Shown one piece after another: positions 15,095 through 23,698 of a DNA stretch of 64,000 nucleotides. The stretch spans positions 1 to 64,000 of the forward strand of contig SFFW01000008.1 in assembly GCA_004556755.1 (NCBI GenBank). The letters are read 5' to 3'. Under the pieces are notes generated by a model that had not been told where the DNA came from, ran no database searches, and saw only the letters and a program-made list of their open reading frames with translations. The stretch's first letter is position 1; the number at the start of each line of letters is the position of its first letter. This DNA comes from Clostridiales bacterium (GTDB lineage Bacteria > Bacillota > Clostridia > Oscillospirales > Oscillospiraceae). A program made the position numbers and the translations under genes.

Positions 15095-15823
15095 TCAGAC
15101 TTTATCCATCTTGACCGCCGTGTCGAGAGCGATCTCTATCATCTGTGTGAGGGAGTTTTGTCTTTCCTCGGCAGACAGCGCCTCTCCTCTGTATATGTGG
15201 TCGGAGATTGTGCAGATGCACAACGCACGTTTTCCGGCGTAGGCGGCATTCATATACAGTCCGGCAGCCTCCATCTCGACCGCCATGACGCCCATCCTCT
15301 TCCACTTGTCGTTGCCGTCGCAGCCTTCGGGGGAGTAGAAATTGTCGCCCGACAGGATGTTGCCGACACGGATGTTTGCGCCATGCTCCTCGGCAGCCTC
15401 TATCGCCTTGGACATGAGGGTGTAGTCCGCAATGGGGGCGAAGGTGCCGTTAAGCTCGAACTGGTGCACAAAGTTTGAATCGGTGCAGGCGCCCTGAGCA
15501 ATGACGAGGTCCATGAGCTTGAGGTCGTCTCTGAGCGCACCGGCGGAGCCGATGCGGATGATGTTCTCGACTCCGTAGAAATTGTACAGCTCGTAGCTGT
15601 ATATTCCGATCGCCGGAATGCCCATGCCGGACGCCATAACGGTGACGGGAACGCCCTTCCACGTTCCGGTGTGACCCTGAACGCCTCTCGTGTTGTTCAC
15701 GAGAACGGGGTTCTCAAGGAAATTCTCCGCAATGAATTTGCTGCGCAGGGGATCGCCGGGCATAAGCACGGTCTTTGCTATCTCGCCCGCCTTGGCTGCG
15801 ATATGAGGGGTAGGTATAGGCAT
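15095..15823 (-). CDS. deoD: Purine nucleoside phosphorylase DeoD-type
   Basis: 242 residues. Splits purine (deoxy)nucleosides with phosphate into base and (deoxy)ribose-1-phosphate. Signatures: MPIPTPHIAAKAGEIAKTVLMPGDPLR at the N-terminus (phosphate site GDP), RIGSAGAL, and VEMEAAGLY (ribose/base contact). Cytosolic hexamer in the family. AGGAGG is 6 bp before the ATG. Divergent from udk, with which it shares a 130-bp control region. Confidence 0.95.
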   Translation of the reverse strand: MPIPTPHIAAKAGEIAKTVLMPGDPLRSKFIAENFLENPVLVNNTRGVQGHTGTWKGVPVTVMASGMGIPAIGIYSYELYNFYGVENIIRIGSAGALRDDLKLMDLVIAQGACTDSNFVHQFELNGTFAPIADYTLMSKAIEAAEEHGANIRVGNILSGDNFYSPEGCDGNDKWKRMGVMAVEMEAAGLYMNAAYAGKRALCICTISDHIYRGEALSAEERQNSLTQMIEIALDTAVKMDKV

Positions 15824-15857
15824 ATGCTTCCTCCTTTGTGTTTTTATTGTCAGCCCA

Positions 15858-15885
15858 ATTATAGCAGAGAAAATTTAAAAGTCAA
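15858..15885 (-). promoter_or_regulatory. deoD promoter
   Basis: On the minus strand TTGACT (15885-15880), a 16-bp spacer and TATAAT (15863-15858) with extended TGC. Confidence 0.8.
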
Positions 15886-15886
15886 A

Positions 15887-15915
15887 TTGCACATATACAA
15901 AATGTGTGATATGAT
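15887..15915 (+). promoter_or_regulatory. udk-tdk promoter
   Basis: TTGCAC (15887-15892), a 17-bp spacer and TATGAT (15910-15915), diverging from the deoD promoter with the two -35 hexamers almost touching. Confidence 0.65.
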
Positions 15916-15953
15916 TGTACGGAAAATAAATATTGGGGTTGGAGATTCTAAAG

Positions 15954-16571
15954 ATGAGCGATATTATAGTAATAGGTATAGCCGGAGGCACCGGCAGCGG
16001 CAAGACCACCATCACCCGCAAGATAATGCAGCACTTCGGCGGCGATGTGAGCGTTATCTATCACGACAACTACTACAAGGCGCATCACAACATGAGCTAC
16101 GAGGAACGCAGCAAGCTCAATTACGACCACCCGGACGCCTTCGATACCGAGCTTATGGTCGAGGATTTAAAGAAGCTCCGTCGGGGCGAAAGCATTCAAA
16201 GCCCGATGTATGACTACAAAATACACGACCGCTCCGAAAAGACCGTTACGGTGAAGCCCGCAAAGGTCGTCGTCGTGGAGGGCATCCTCATTTTCCAGAG
16301 TCCCGAGCTGTGCGACCTCATGGACATCAAGATCTATGTCGATACGGATGCAGACGTGCGCATCCTTCGCCGCATCATCCGAGATGTTCGGGACAGGGGC
16401 AGGAGCCTCGACAACATCGTGAATCAGTATCTCACTACAGTAAAGCCCATGCATGAGCAGTTCGTTGAGCCGTCAAAGCGCAAGGCGGACATCATCATCC
16501 CCGAAGGCGGTCACAATCAGGTCGCACTCGAAATGGTCATCGAACGGGTGCGGGCGCATCTTTCAAGATAA
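15954..16571 (+). CDS. udk: Uridine kinase
   Basis: 205 residues. Phosphorylates uridine and cytidine. P-loop GIAGGTGSGKTT, YHDNYYKAHH and DYDHP-like motif (NYDHPDAFD) for nucleoside binding, and RRIIRDVRDRGR as the lid. The ATG at 15954 is chosen because TTGGAG lies 9 bp upstream. tdk follows 10 bp later in the same transcript. Confidence 0.95.
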   Translation: MSDIIVIGIAGGTGSGKTTITRKIMQHFGGDVSVIYHDNYYKAHHNMSYEERSKLNYDHPDAFDTELMVEDLKKLRRGESIQSPMYDYKIHDRSEKTVTVKPAKVVVVEGILIFQSPELCDLMDIKIYVDTDADVRILRRIIRDVRDRGRSLDNIVNQYLTTVKPMHEQFVEPSKRKADIIIPEGGHNQVALEMVIERVRAHLSR

Positions 16572-16581
16572 GGAAACGGAT

Positions 16582-17175
16582 ATGGCAAAGCTTTATTTCA
16601 AGTACGGCGCAATGGGTTCGTCGAAATCGGCTCAGGCGCTCATCACCCAATTCAACTACGAGGAGCTCGGTATGACGGTGTGGCTCATAAAGCCCAGCAC
16701 CGACACGAGAGACGGTGCGGACATCATCCGCAGCCGCATCGGGCTTCAGCGCTCCGCTCAGATAATAACGCCGGAGCAAAACATTTTGGAGGAGTATCGC
16801 AAGATCGGCGCCCGCAGCGTCGTCATTGCCGACGAAGCGCAGTTTTTCACGCCGGAGCAGATAGATCAGCTCCGTGAGCTTGTCGACAGTGAGGACGTTC
16901 CCGTGCTTTGCTTCGGTCTGAGAACGGACTTTCTCACCCACTTTTTCCCCGGCGCAAGACGGCTCATGGAGCTTGCCGACTCCATCACGGAGATAAAGAC
17001 GGTCTGTGCCTGCGGCAGAAAGGCGACCGTCAACGCAAGGATCGATGCAAACGGCAGGATAATCACCCACGGTGCGCAGGTCTTTCTCGGCGGCAACGAC
17101 AGCTATGTCGCAATGTGCCACAAATGCTGGATCGACCGCATCCGTGAGCAGGAGGATCAACTTACAATATTTTAA
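16582..17175 (+). CDS. tdk: Thymidine kinase
   Basis: 197 residues, type II (TK1-like). P-loop YGAMGSSKSAQ, Walker B VIADEAQFF, lasso region and zinc cysteines CACG (about residue 141) and CHKC near the C-terminus. It salvages thymidine to dTMP and with udk and deoD forms a nucleoside-salvage group. AAGGA is 7 bp before the ATG. Confidence 0.95.
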   Translation: MAKLYFKYGAMGSSKSAQALITQFNYEELGMTVWLIKPSTDTRDGADIIRSRIGLQRSAQIITPEQNILEEYRKIGARSVVIADEAQFFTPEQIDQLRELVDSEDVPVLCFGLRTDFLTHFFPGARRLMELADSITEIKTVCACGRKATVNARIDANGRIITHGAQVFLGGNDSYVAMCHKCWIDRIREQEDQLTIF

Positions 17176-17191
17176 TTACGGAGGTATGTAA

Positions 17192-17869
17192 ATGGAAAGC
17201 ATCAAAAAGTACATCGCCGAGTTCATCGGCACCGGTGTGCTGGTATTCTTCGCCTGCGGCGTCGCCGCCGTCACCGGTTGCCTTTTCCCCGATGCGGGCT
17301 ACGTCGCAACGGCGCTCGCCTTCGGTCTCGTCATCGTCGCCATGGCGTACTCCATCGGCAACGTGTCCGGCTGCCACATAAACCCCGCCGTCTCCTTGGG
17401 CGTGCTGCTCACCGGCGGCATGAGCGTTAAGGACTTTTGCGGCTACGTTGCTGCGCAGTTTATCGGTGCTATAGCCGGCGCATGGGCGCTGCTGCTCGTC
17501 CTCGGCGACTCCTACGGTCTCGGCGCAAACCACATCTACGGTGCGCCCGACGCTCCCAGTCTCAAGATCTCTCTCGTCATCGAGGCGGTTTTGACCTTCG
17601 TGTTCGTGCTTTCCGTTCTCGGCGCAACGAGCAAGAAGGAAAATTCCCACCTCGCCGGTATCGTCATCGGTCTGAGCCTTACGCTCGTGCATCTGCTCGG
17701 CATCCCCTTCACCGGAACGTCCGTCAACCCCGCAAGAAGCTTCGGCCCCGCCCTTCTGCTCGGCGGCGAGAGCCTCAAGTGCGTTTGGGTGTTCATCGTG
17801 GCTCCCCTCGTCGGCGGCGCTGCGGCGGCACTCGTGTGGAGATTCTTAAACCCCGCAAAGAAAGATTGA
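17192..17869 (+). CDS. Aquaporin / MIP channel (AqpZ-like)
   Basis: 225 residues with six membrane helices and both NPA loops: HINPAVSLG (about 68) and SVNPARSFG (about 177). The TGTSVNPAR context and lack of the longer glycerol-facilitator loops favour a water-selective AqpZ type over GlpF. GGAGG precedes the ATG. It lies 16 bp after tdk and may be co-transcribed, ending at the following terminator. Confidence 0.9.
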   Translation: MESIKKYIAEFIGTGVLVFFACGVAAVTGCLFPDAGYVATALAFGLVIVAMAYSIGNVSGCHINPAVSLGVLLTGGMSVKDFCGYVAAQFIGAIAGAWALLLVLGDSYGLGANHIYGAPDAPSLKISLVIEAVLTFVFVLSVLGATSKKENSHLAGIVIGLSLTLVHLLGIPFTGTSVNPARSFGPALLLGGESLKCVWVFIVAPLVGGAAAALVWRFLNPAKKD

Positions 17870-17880
17870 GTGATATAAAA

Positions 17881-17909
17881 AACCGTTCGGAAGCTTTTTC
17901 CGAGCGGTT
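17881..17909 (+). terminator. Terminator after aquaporin gene
   Basis: A 12-bp stem (AACCGTTCGGAA and partner with one G-T pair) followed by TTTTG. Confidence 0.75.
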
Positions 17910-17929
17910 TTGCCTTATTCTGCCGACGC

Positions 17930-17958
17930 TTGATTTAAAGCGCTGCGTGTGTTAAAAT
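17930..17958 (+). promoter_or_regulatory. Promoter of SLH-lysozyme gene
   Basis: TTGATT (17930-17935), a 17-bp spacer and TAAAAT (17953-17958). Confidence 0.7.
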
Positions 17959-17987
17959 GTTTAAAAACTTTAAAAGGAGGGATGCGA

Positions 17988-19442
17988 ATGAAGCGCACGA
18001 TATCGCTGTTTCTCTGCCTTATTCTGCTGCTGACGCTTATCCCGCTCACTGCCTTTGCCGACCCGCCCGAGTCCGTGCAGTCCGGCAGCGAAAAGATGTA
18101 TAACTACATAAAAAACAAGGAAGGTCTGCGCCTTGAGGCATACAAAAATCCCGGCGAGACCTACTGGACCATAGGCTATGGTCACTGCGCCCCCGACATT
18201 TACGAGGGCATGGTCATAACTCAGGAGCAGGCGGACGAGTATTTCAGAAACGACATCGCCGTGTTCGAGGCCTATGTGTGCAAGCTCTCCGAGCGCTACG
18301 GCTATGTTTTTACGCAGAACGAGTTTGACGCTCTTTTGAGCCTGAGCTACAACTTCGGCTCCGGCTGGGTCGAGGGCTATGCCGGCTCTTGGCGTCTTGC
18401 AAGGTATGTTAAAAACGGCTTCCGCAGCGTAGACCCCTTGGAGCTTGCCGACTCCATGTCCGTCATTTGCAGCGCAGGCGGCATAATCTACGACGGACTC
18501 ATCATCCGCCGCTTTGAGGAAGCAAAGATCCTGCTCTACGGCGTGTACCCCGGCGACAGCGAAAGCTGCCCCGATTTCGTGTACATTAAAATGGACGCCG
18601 GCGGCGGCAGCATTCAGGGCGGCAACCGTGTCAAGGCATACTACAAGGATCAGCCCTACGGCTCCCTGCCCACCGCCTCCAAGGACGGCTACATATTTAA
18701 CGGCTGGTTAAACGAAAAGGGTGAGAAGATAACGGGCAGCACCGTTGCCTCGAAGAATCTCTCCCTCACCGCAAGCTGGACGCAGGTGACGCCCACGCCC
18801 GATCCCTCGCCGTCCCCCGATCCCTCGCCGTCCCCCGATCCCTCGCCCTCCTGCGCCTACGGCGAGAACTGCCCCTCCAAGGCGTTTGCCGACGTGGGCT
18901 ACGGCTTCTGGGCGCACGACTCGATAGACTATGTTGTCGCAAACAAGCTCTTTAACGGCGTCAGTACCGCAAGCTTTGAGCCGAACACAACAATGAACCG
19001 AGGTATGCTCGTGACGGTGCTGTACAGGCTCTTCGGCTCCCCCTCGGTCGAGGGCTACGAAAATCCCTTTACCGACCTTGAGAAAAACGCCTACTACGAT
19101 GCGATACTTTGGGCGTCGCACAACAGGATCGCAAACGGCTATGCAGACGGCACCTTCCGTGCGAGGGAAACGCTGACCCGTCAGCAGCTTGCGACCTTCC
19201 TGTGCCGCTACGCCTCGTTTATCGGCAGAGACACCGACGCCGAGATCCATGCAGACCTCAGCCGCTTTAACGACTCCGAGGGCATAAGCTCGGCATACGT
19301 CTACTCCCTTGAATGGGCGGTCGGTCAGCGGATAATCAACGGCATATCCGCAATTGAGCTTGCACCCGCAAACAGCGCCACAAGAGCGCAGGTTGCGACC
19401 ATGCTCATGCGTTTTATGAAAAACTATCTCTCGATACGGTGA
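17988..19442 (+). CDS. Exported GH24 lysozyme with InlB-type repeat and SLH domains
   Basis: 484 residues. Signal peptide (cleavage near AFA-DPP, residue 24). A phage-lysozyme-like GH24 domain (about 30-180) has E45 in NKEGLRLEAY and TIGYGH at 61-66. The position nine residues after E45, normally a catalytic Asp in GH24, is Asn (N54). An InlB B-type repeat follows (GYIFNGWLNEKGEK), then a Pro-Asp-Ser linker coded by 18-bp repeats, then three SLH motifs that would tether it to secondary cell wall polymer. It probably acts in wall remodelling or as a wall-binding protein. The ATG at 17988 has GGAGG nine bases upstream. Confidence 0.85.
   Translation: MKRTISLFLCLILLLTLIPLTAFADPPESVQSGSEKMYNYIKNKEGLRLEAYKNPGETYWTIGYGHCAPDIYEGMVITQEQADEYFRNDIAVFEAYVCKLSERYGYVFTQNEFDALLSLSYNFGSGWVEGYAGSWRLARYVKNGFRSVDPLELADSMSVICSAGGIIYDGLIIRRFEEAKILLYGVYPGDSESCPDFVYIKMDAGGGSIQGGNRVKAYYKDQPYGSLPTASKDGYIFNGWLNEKGEKITGSTVASKNLSLTASWTQVTPTPDPSPSPDPSPSPDPSPSCAYGENCPSKAFADVGYGFWAHDSIDYVVANKLFNGVSTASFEPNTTMNRGMLVTVLYRLFGSPSVEGYENPFTDLEKNAYYDAILWASHNRIANGYADGTFRARETLTRQQLATFLCRYASFIGRDTDAEIHADLSRFNDSEGISSAYVYSLEWAVGQRIINGISAIELAPANSATRAQVATMLMRFMKNYLSIR
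18797..18851 (+). repeat. 18-bp tandem repeats coding the Pro-Ser linker
   Basis: Three copies of an 18-bp unit (CCCGATCCCTCGCCGTCC-like) encode PDPSPS repeats in the lysozyme linker. Copy number may vary between strains by slippage. Confidence 0.8.
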
Positions 19443-19537
19443 CATGAAGAAAACGATACTGAATTGACGGCGATCCCACACCGGCGGCAGGCTGTATATC
19501 CGTCTGCGCTTCGGCAATATAATTCATACAAAGCCGC

Positions 19538-19565
19538 AAGACTGCGTATTGAAATACGCAGTCTT
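19538..19565 (+). terminator. Terminator after SLH-lysozyme gene
   Basis: AAGACTGCGTATT and its complement around a very short loop, followed by TTTT. Confidence 0.7.
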
Positions 19566-19598
19566 TTATAATATCTTGATTATGATCGGAGGTGCACC

Positions 19599-20321
19599 AT
19601 GATTTACAGTGAACGTGTTATTACCAGACTTGACGATTTTGATTGCTCCGCAAGGCTCAAGCCGTCCTCGGTTTTGAAGCTCTTTGAAAACTGTGCCGAC
19701 CATCACGCCGATGCGGTGCGGGACTCTGAGCTTAAAACGCCCATGCACAGCGCCGAGTGGATACTTACGGAGTGGTCGCTGAATATCTCACGACTGCCGA
19801 AGCGGGGTGAGACGCTTTTTGCGGAGACCTATATAAGGGGAAAGGCTCCCTGCGTCCGCTGTGAGCGTGAGTTTCGGCTCAAGTGCGGCGACGAGCTGCT
19901 TGTGACGGGTCAGGCCATGCTTTCCCTGCTCGACGTGGACAGGGGCAGGGTCGTGCGTATAAGCGAGGAGCTTATGAACAAATACGGTCCCGAACAGGAC
20001 GGCATCTTCGATATGCGGCGGTCAAAGCTGCGTCTCCCCGAAAGCTTTGAGCTTTCCGTTCCCTTTGCGCTGCGCCGCAGCGATCTCGACTACAACCGCC
20101 ATGTCCACAACACGGCCTATCTTGATTTTGCGACCGAGCTTATCCCCGACGAGGCGCTCAGCTGCGATCCTTTAAGCGTCCGCATAATGTACAAGCGTGC
20201 GCTCAAGGCGGGGGACTCCCCCGTCGCCTGCGCACACAACGATGCGGGTCTCTGGACGCTTGCGGTCATGTGCGACGGCGAGCTTTGCACCGTCTGCGAG
20301 GTCGACTGCCGCAGGAAGTAA
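19599..20321 (+). CDS. Acyl-ACP thioesterase
   Basis: 240 residues with two tandem hotdog folds as in plant FatA/bacterial acyl-ACP thioesterases. Visible features: WILTEWSLNISRLPKRGE in the first half, and DLDYNRHVHNTAYLDF in the second, with the N-R-H-V-x-N-x-x-Y-x-D pattern. It releases fatty acids from acyl carrier protein in the cytosol. GGAGG precedes the ATG. It is monocistronic and bounded by terminators. Confidence 0.85.
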   Translation: MIYSERVITRLDDFDCSARLKPSSVLKLFENCADHHADAVRDSELKTPMHSAEWILTEWSLNISRLPKRGETLFAETYIRGKAPCVRCEREFRLKCGDELLVTGQAMLSLLDVDRGRVVRISEELMNKYGPEQDGIFDMRRSKLRLPESFELSVPFALRRSDLDYNRHVHNTAYLDFATELIPDEALSCDPLSVRIMYKRALKAGDSPVACAHNDAGLWTLAVMCDGELCTVCEVDCRRK

Positions 20322-20365
20322 AATAATCAAAACCTCTGCCAATGGCAGAGGTTTTGATTATTTTA
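20319..20365. terminator. Strong bidirectional terminator, 22-bp stem
   Basis: A perfect 22-bp inverted repeat around AAT starts at the thioesterase stop codon. It serves the thioesterase gene and the convergent DUF4358 gene. Confidence 0.9.
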
Positions 20366-20380
20366 CCGTGTCGCTTTATC

Positions 20381-20869
20381 TCAGCTTTCGAAGCAGCCCT
20401 CGAAGGCTTTGAGCGCCGCAGCGGAGGTATCGTCGTCAAGGATGAAGTAGCAGACGTACAGCCCCTCTTTGTGTACCGAAGCGTTCTCCAGCTTGGGGTA
20501 CTCGTTGGGAAGGTACTCGTCCATCCAGATCTCCCTGCGATACTCAAGGTACTTGTTCAGTGCGCTTTCGATCTCGGCAGCCTGAGCTGCGTCCTTTGCC
20601 TTGAAAACGCCGAACTCGTTGATGCTTATGCTGACGCTTGAGATCGCAGCATAGCAGCTGTCGTAATCGCCGTCATTCAGCTTGAGCATACGGCTCACAT
20701 AGTCAGCGTTCAGCTCCTCCATGCCGTCGGCAAGAGCAACGTCGCAGACGGCATCCTTGACGGTCTCCATGGCGACGGTCTTAACTGGCTTCTTCTCGTC
20801 GTTGGCGGTGCAGGCTGCAAGACCGAGCATGAGCGCCAGCACAGCAATAAGTGCAGCTATTCTTTTCAT
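20381..20869 (-). CDS. DUF4358 lipoprotein
   Basis: 162 residues. Lipoprotein signal MKRIAALIAVLALMLGLAAC, then a DUF4358 domain (ISINEFGVFKAKDAAQA, YLPNEYPKLENASV). The family's function is unknown but it often sits beside GDSL hydrolases in Clostridia, as here (12 bp downstream of one). Probably works with it at the cell surface. Confidence 0.8.
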   Translation of the reverse strand: MKRIAALIAVLALMLGLAACTANDEKKPVKTVAMETVKDAVCDVALADGMEELNADYVSRMLKLNDGDYDSCYAAISSVSISINEFGVFKAKDAAQAAEIESALNKYLEYRREIWMDEYLPNEYPKLENASVHKEGLYVCYFILDDDTSAAALKAFEGCFES

Positions 20870-20881
20870 GTTTTTTACTCC

Positions 20882-21676
20882 TTACTTGTAAGCGTGTGTG
20901 CGGATGTAGTTAAGGACTCTTTCAAAGCCGGCGGGACCGAGATGTATCCCGTCGCCGTTGCCGTAATCCGGGTTAAGGCAGCCGTCCTCTCCCTTCAAAA
21001 CGGAGGCGCTGTCGAGATACCTCGTCCCCGTCTCCTCGGCTATCTGCTTTATCCAGCCGTTTGCCCTTTCGATGACGGTGTTGTTTATGCCGTTATCCTT
21101 TGCCTCATAGCTTGCCTGCACGGGGTATATCGAGTTGCAGATGATCTTGGTGTCGGGGCTTACCTTCTGTATGCGCTGCACAAGGTCGATGTAATCCGCC
21201 TTGAACTGCTCCTCGTCCATCATGGAAACGCCGTTCACGCCGATGGTCAGCACAAGGTACTCCGGCTGTCTGCGCTCGACCGCTTCGGTGATGGGTATCT
21301 CCTCACCCGTTTCCGGGTAAACTATGGTGGCCCAGCTCTGATTGAACAGCGCAAGCGTGCCGCTGGAGGGAGTCCAGACCTGAAGCGTATCCTTGCCGCC
21401 GGACAGCATCCCGTAAGCCTTCAAGCCGTAGGTCGTGCTGTCGCCTATGAACACGAGCTTGTCTATATACTCGCTCCCGGCGTCCTCCGTTTCGCCCAAA
21501 ACCGTGGTAGGCTCCGGGTCCTCGGTGGGCTTCGGCAGCAGCGGATTGTCGCTCACCGTGGGCTTGCTCTCCTTCGCCTTGTCCGGATGGGACTCAGCGT
21601 CATTCGAGCAGGCGGCAAGCGCAAATATTGACAAAATAATGCAGAAAACAAGCAACAATGCCACTTTTCTATTCAT
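20882..21676 (-). CDS. SGNH/GDSL-type hydrolase lipoprotein
   Basis: About 264 residues. Lipoprotein signal ending FALAAC, then an SGNH hydrolase: block I FIGDSTTYGLKAY (nucleophile Ser), block III LTIGVNGV and block V DGIHLGPAGFE (Asp-His). Such enzymes act as esterases or acetyl-transferring partners on wall or surface polysaccharide. ATG 21676 is preferred because AGAGGTG lies 6 bp upstream. It forms an operon with the DUF4358 gene. No MBOAT gene, a common partner, is present. Confidence 0.85.
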   Translation of the reverse strand: MNRKVALLLVFCIILSIFALAACSNDAESHPDKAKESKPTVSDNPLLPKPTEDPEPTTVLGETEDAGSEYIDKLVFIGDSTTYGLKAYGMLSGGKDTLQVWTPSSGTLALFNQSWATIVYPETGEEIPITEAVERRQPEYLVLTIGVNGVSMMDEEQFKADYIDLVQRIQKVSPDTKIICNSIYPVQASYEAKDNGINNTVIERANGWIKQIAEETGTRYLDSASVLKGEDGCLNPDYGNGDGIHLGPAGFERVLNYIRTHAYK

Positions 21677-21706
21677 TTTCATCACCTCTAACATGGATAC
21701 CCATTT

Positions 21707-21735
21707 ATTTTAGCACAAAACTCAATCCGTATCAA
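21707..21735 (-). promoter_or_regulatory. Promoter of GDSL-DUF4358 operon
   Basis: On the minus strand TTGATA (21735-21730), a 17-bp spacer and TAAAAT (21712-21707). Confidence 0.7.
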
Positions 21736-21740
21736 TAGGC

Positions 21741-21769
21741 TTTACAAACGGCCGTTTTGCAATTATTAT
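21741..21769 (+). promoter_or_regulatory. fhs promoter
   Basis: TTTACA (21741-21746), a 17-bp spacer and TATTAT (21764-21769), back to back with the divergent GDSL promoter. Confidence 0.7.
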
Positions 21770-21799
21770 ATAAGATATGCAGCAAAAGGAGGTATGCCG

Positions 21800-23470
21800 A
21801 TGGAGTATTTGCCCGACATTGAAATAGCACGGAGAAACGGTCTCAGACCGATACTTGATATAGCAGCCGACGCCGGCATAGACGAAAGCCTTGTGGAATG
21901 CTACGGCAGATACAAGGCAAAGCTTTGCCTTCCCCCGGACTTCGGTGCGGGAAAGAGCGGAAAGCTCGTTTTGGTCACCGCCGTTACGCCGACGAGCGCA
22001 GGCGAGGGCAAGACGACCGTCACCATCGGTCTTGCCGACGGACTGCGGCGCTTGGGCAGATCTGCGGTGCTGGCTCTGCGTGAGCCGTCGCTCGGACCCG
22101 TGTTCGGCTTAAAGGGCGGCGCAACGGGCGGAGGTCACGCACAGATAGTGCCGATGGAGGACATTAACCTCCACTTTACCGGAGACATCCACGCAGTCGG
22201 CGCAGCGAACAATCTTCTTGCCGCAATGCTCGATAACCACATTCGGCAGGGAAACGCACTCGGCATCGACATAAGCAGCATCTGCTGGAAGCGCTGTGTG
22301 GACATGAACGACAGGCAGCTTCGATGCATCAAAGACGGTCTCGGCGGCAAAGCAAACGGCGTTCCCCGTGAGGACGGCTTTGACATCACCGTCGCAAGCG
22401 AGATCATGGCGATACTCTGCCTTGCCTCGTCGCTGCACGACCTAAAGGAGCGCCTTGCTCGCATCGTCGTCGCTTTCGACACCGAGGGCAGGCCCGTCAC
22501 CGCCGCCGACCTAAAAGCGGTCGGGGCAATGGCGGCGCTTTTGAAGGACGCAATAAAGCCCAACCTCGTCCAGACGCTTGAGGGGACGCCCGCCATTGTC
22601 CACGGCGGACCCTTTGCAAATATCGCACACGGCTGCAACAGCGTTATCGCAACCAAGACCGCACTCGCCCTCGGCGACTACGCTGTCACGGAGGCGGGCT
22701 TCGGCGCAGACCTCGGTGCGGAAAAGTTTTTCGACATAAAGTGCCGCACAGCGGGTCTTTCTCCCGCAGCGGTCGTTTTGGTCGTGACCGTCCGTGCGCT
22801 GAAAATGCACGGCGGTGTGCCGAAAAATGCTCTTTCGCAGGAAAACGTCGCCGCCGTAGTGCGGGGGCTTCCGAACCTCATGCGCCACGCACGGAATATC
22901 CGTGAGGTCTACGGGCTGCCCTGCGTCGTTGCGGTAAACCGCTTCCGCACGGATACAGACGAGGAAGTGGGCGCAATTGTTTCCGCCTGCCGTGAAAAAG
23001 CTTTGAGCGCCGTCGTCGCCACCGTCTGGGAGGACGGCGGCAAGGGCGGTGAAGCGCTGGCAAAGGAGGTCGTGCGCCTCTGCGAAGAGAAAGCCGACTT
23101 CCGCTATTGCTACGAAGACTCTCTCTCCGTTACCGAGAAGATAGACGCCGTGGTTAGGCGTGTCTACGGCGGCAGCGGCGTTGTCATTTCGCCCGCTGCG
23201 CAAAAGCAGATAGACAGGCTCACGGCTCTGGGCTTTGCCAAGCTTCCCGTGTGCATCGCAAAAACGCAGTACAGCTTTTCCGACGACCCGAAAAAGCTCG
23301 GTGCGCCGGAGGATTTCACCGTCTCGGTCCGAGGCGTCAGGCTTTCCGCCGGGGCGGGCTTCATCGTCGCTCTCACGGGCGACGTGCTGACCATGCCGGG
23401 ACTTCCCCGTGTCCCCGCCGCCGAGGGTATCGACGTCACCGACGACGGCGTCATAAGCGGTCTGTTTTGA
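21800..23470 (+). CDS. fhs: Formate-tetrahydrofolate ligase
   Basis: 556 residues. Joins formate to tetrahydrofolate with ATP, giving 10-formyl-THF for purine synthesis or the methyl branch of one-carbon metabolism. P-loop TPTSAGEGKTT (about 64-74), LREPSLGPVFGLKGGATGGG and FDIKCR..GL blocks are characteristic. ATG 21800 is chosen since GGAGGT lies 6 bp before it, overlapping an earlier in-frame ATG. No other folate genes are adjacent. Confidence 0.96.
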   Translation: MEYLPDIEIARRNGLRPILDIAADAGIDESLVECYGRYKAKLCLPPDFGAGKSGKLVLVTAVTPTSAGEGKTTVTIGLADGLRRLGRSAVLALREPSLGPVFGLKGGATGGGHAQIVPMEDINLHFTGDIHAVGAANNLLAAMLDNHIRQGNALGIDISSICWKRCVDMNDRQLRCIKDGLGGKANGVPREDGFDITVASEIMAILCLASSLHDLKERLARIVVAFDTEGRPVTAADLKAVGAMAALLKDAIKPNLVQTLEGTPAIVHGGPFANIAHGCNSVIATKTALALGDYAVTEAGFGADLGAEKFFDIKCRTAGLSPAAVVLVVTVRALKMHGGVPKNALSQENVAAVVRGLPNLMRHARNIREVYGLPCVVAVNRFRTDTDEEVGAIVSACREKALSAVVATVWEDGGKGGEALAKEVVRLCEEKADFRYCYEDSLSVTEKIDAVVRRVYGGSGVVISPAAQKQIDRLTALGFAKLPVCIAKTQYSFSDDPKKLGAPEDFTVSVRGVRLSAGAGFIVALTGDVLTMPGLPRVPAAEGIDVTDDGVISGLF

Positions 23471-23475
23471 GAATC

Positions 23476-23516
23476 AAAAAAATACCACAGCCTCTCAGGA
23501 AGCTGTGGTATTTTTT
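23476..23516 (+). terminator. Terminator of fhs
   Basis: A 15-bp A/T-flanked stem (ATACCACAGC and complement) running into TTTTTT. Confidence 0.9.
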
Positions 23517-23698
23517 CTCGGACCGATGCCCTTACTTTTCAGATACGCAAGGAAAGCGCCCGCCGCCGGAGCGAGGCGACTTACGGATGCGATCCCGACC
23601 TCCACAAGCTGCGGCGGAGAAAGCGCCAAAATGTGATTTAGTGCTTTTCTTATCCGCCGCCTCGGTGTATAATCAAGAAAAAACATCGGAGGCAGCGT

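Noticed and set aside
23495..23698. Possible coding fragment on the minus strand between fhs and the two-helix membrane protein gene
   Set aside because: The frame (QLVEVGIASVSRLAPAAG) looks vaguely protein-like but has no start, ribosome site or family match, and runs through the fhs terminator.
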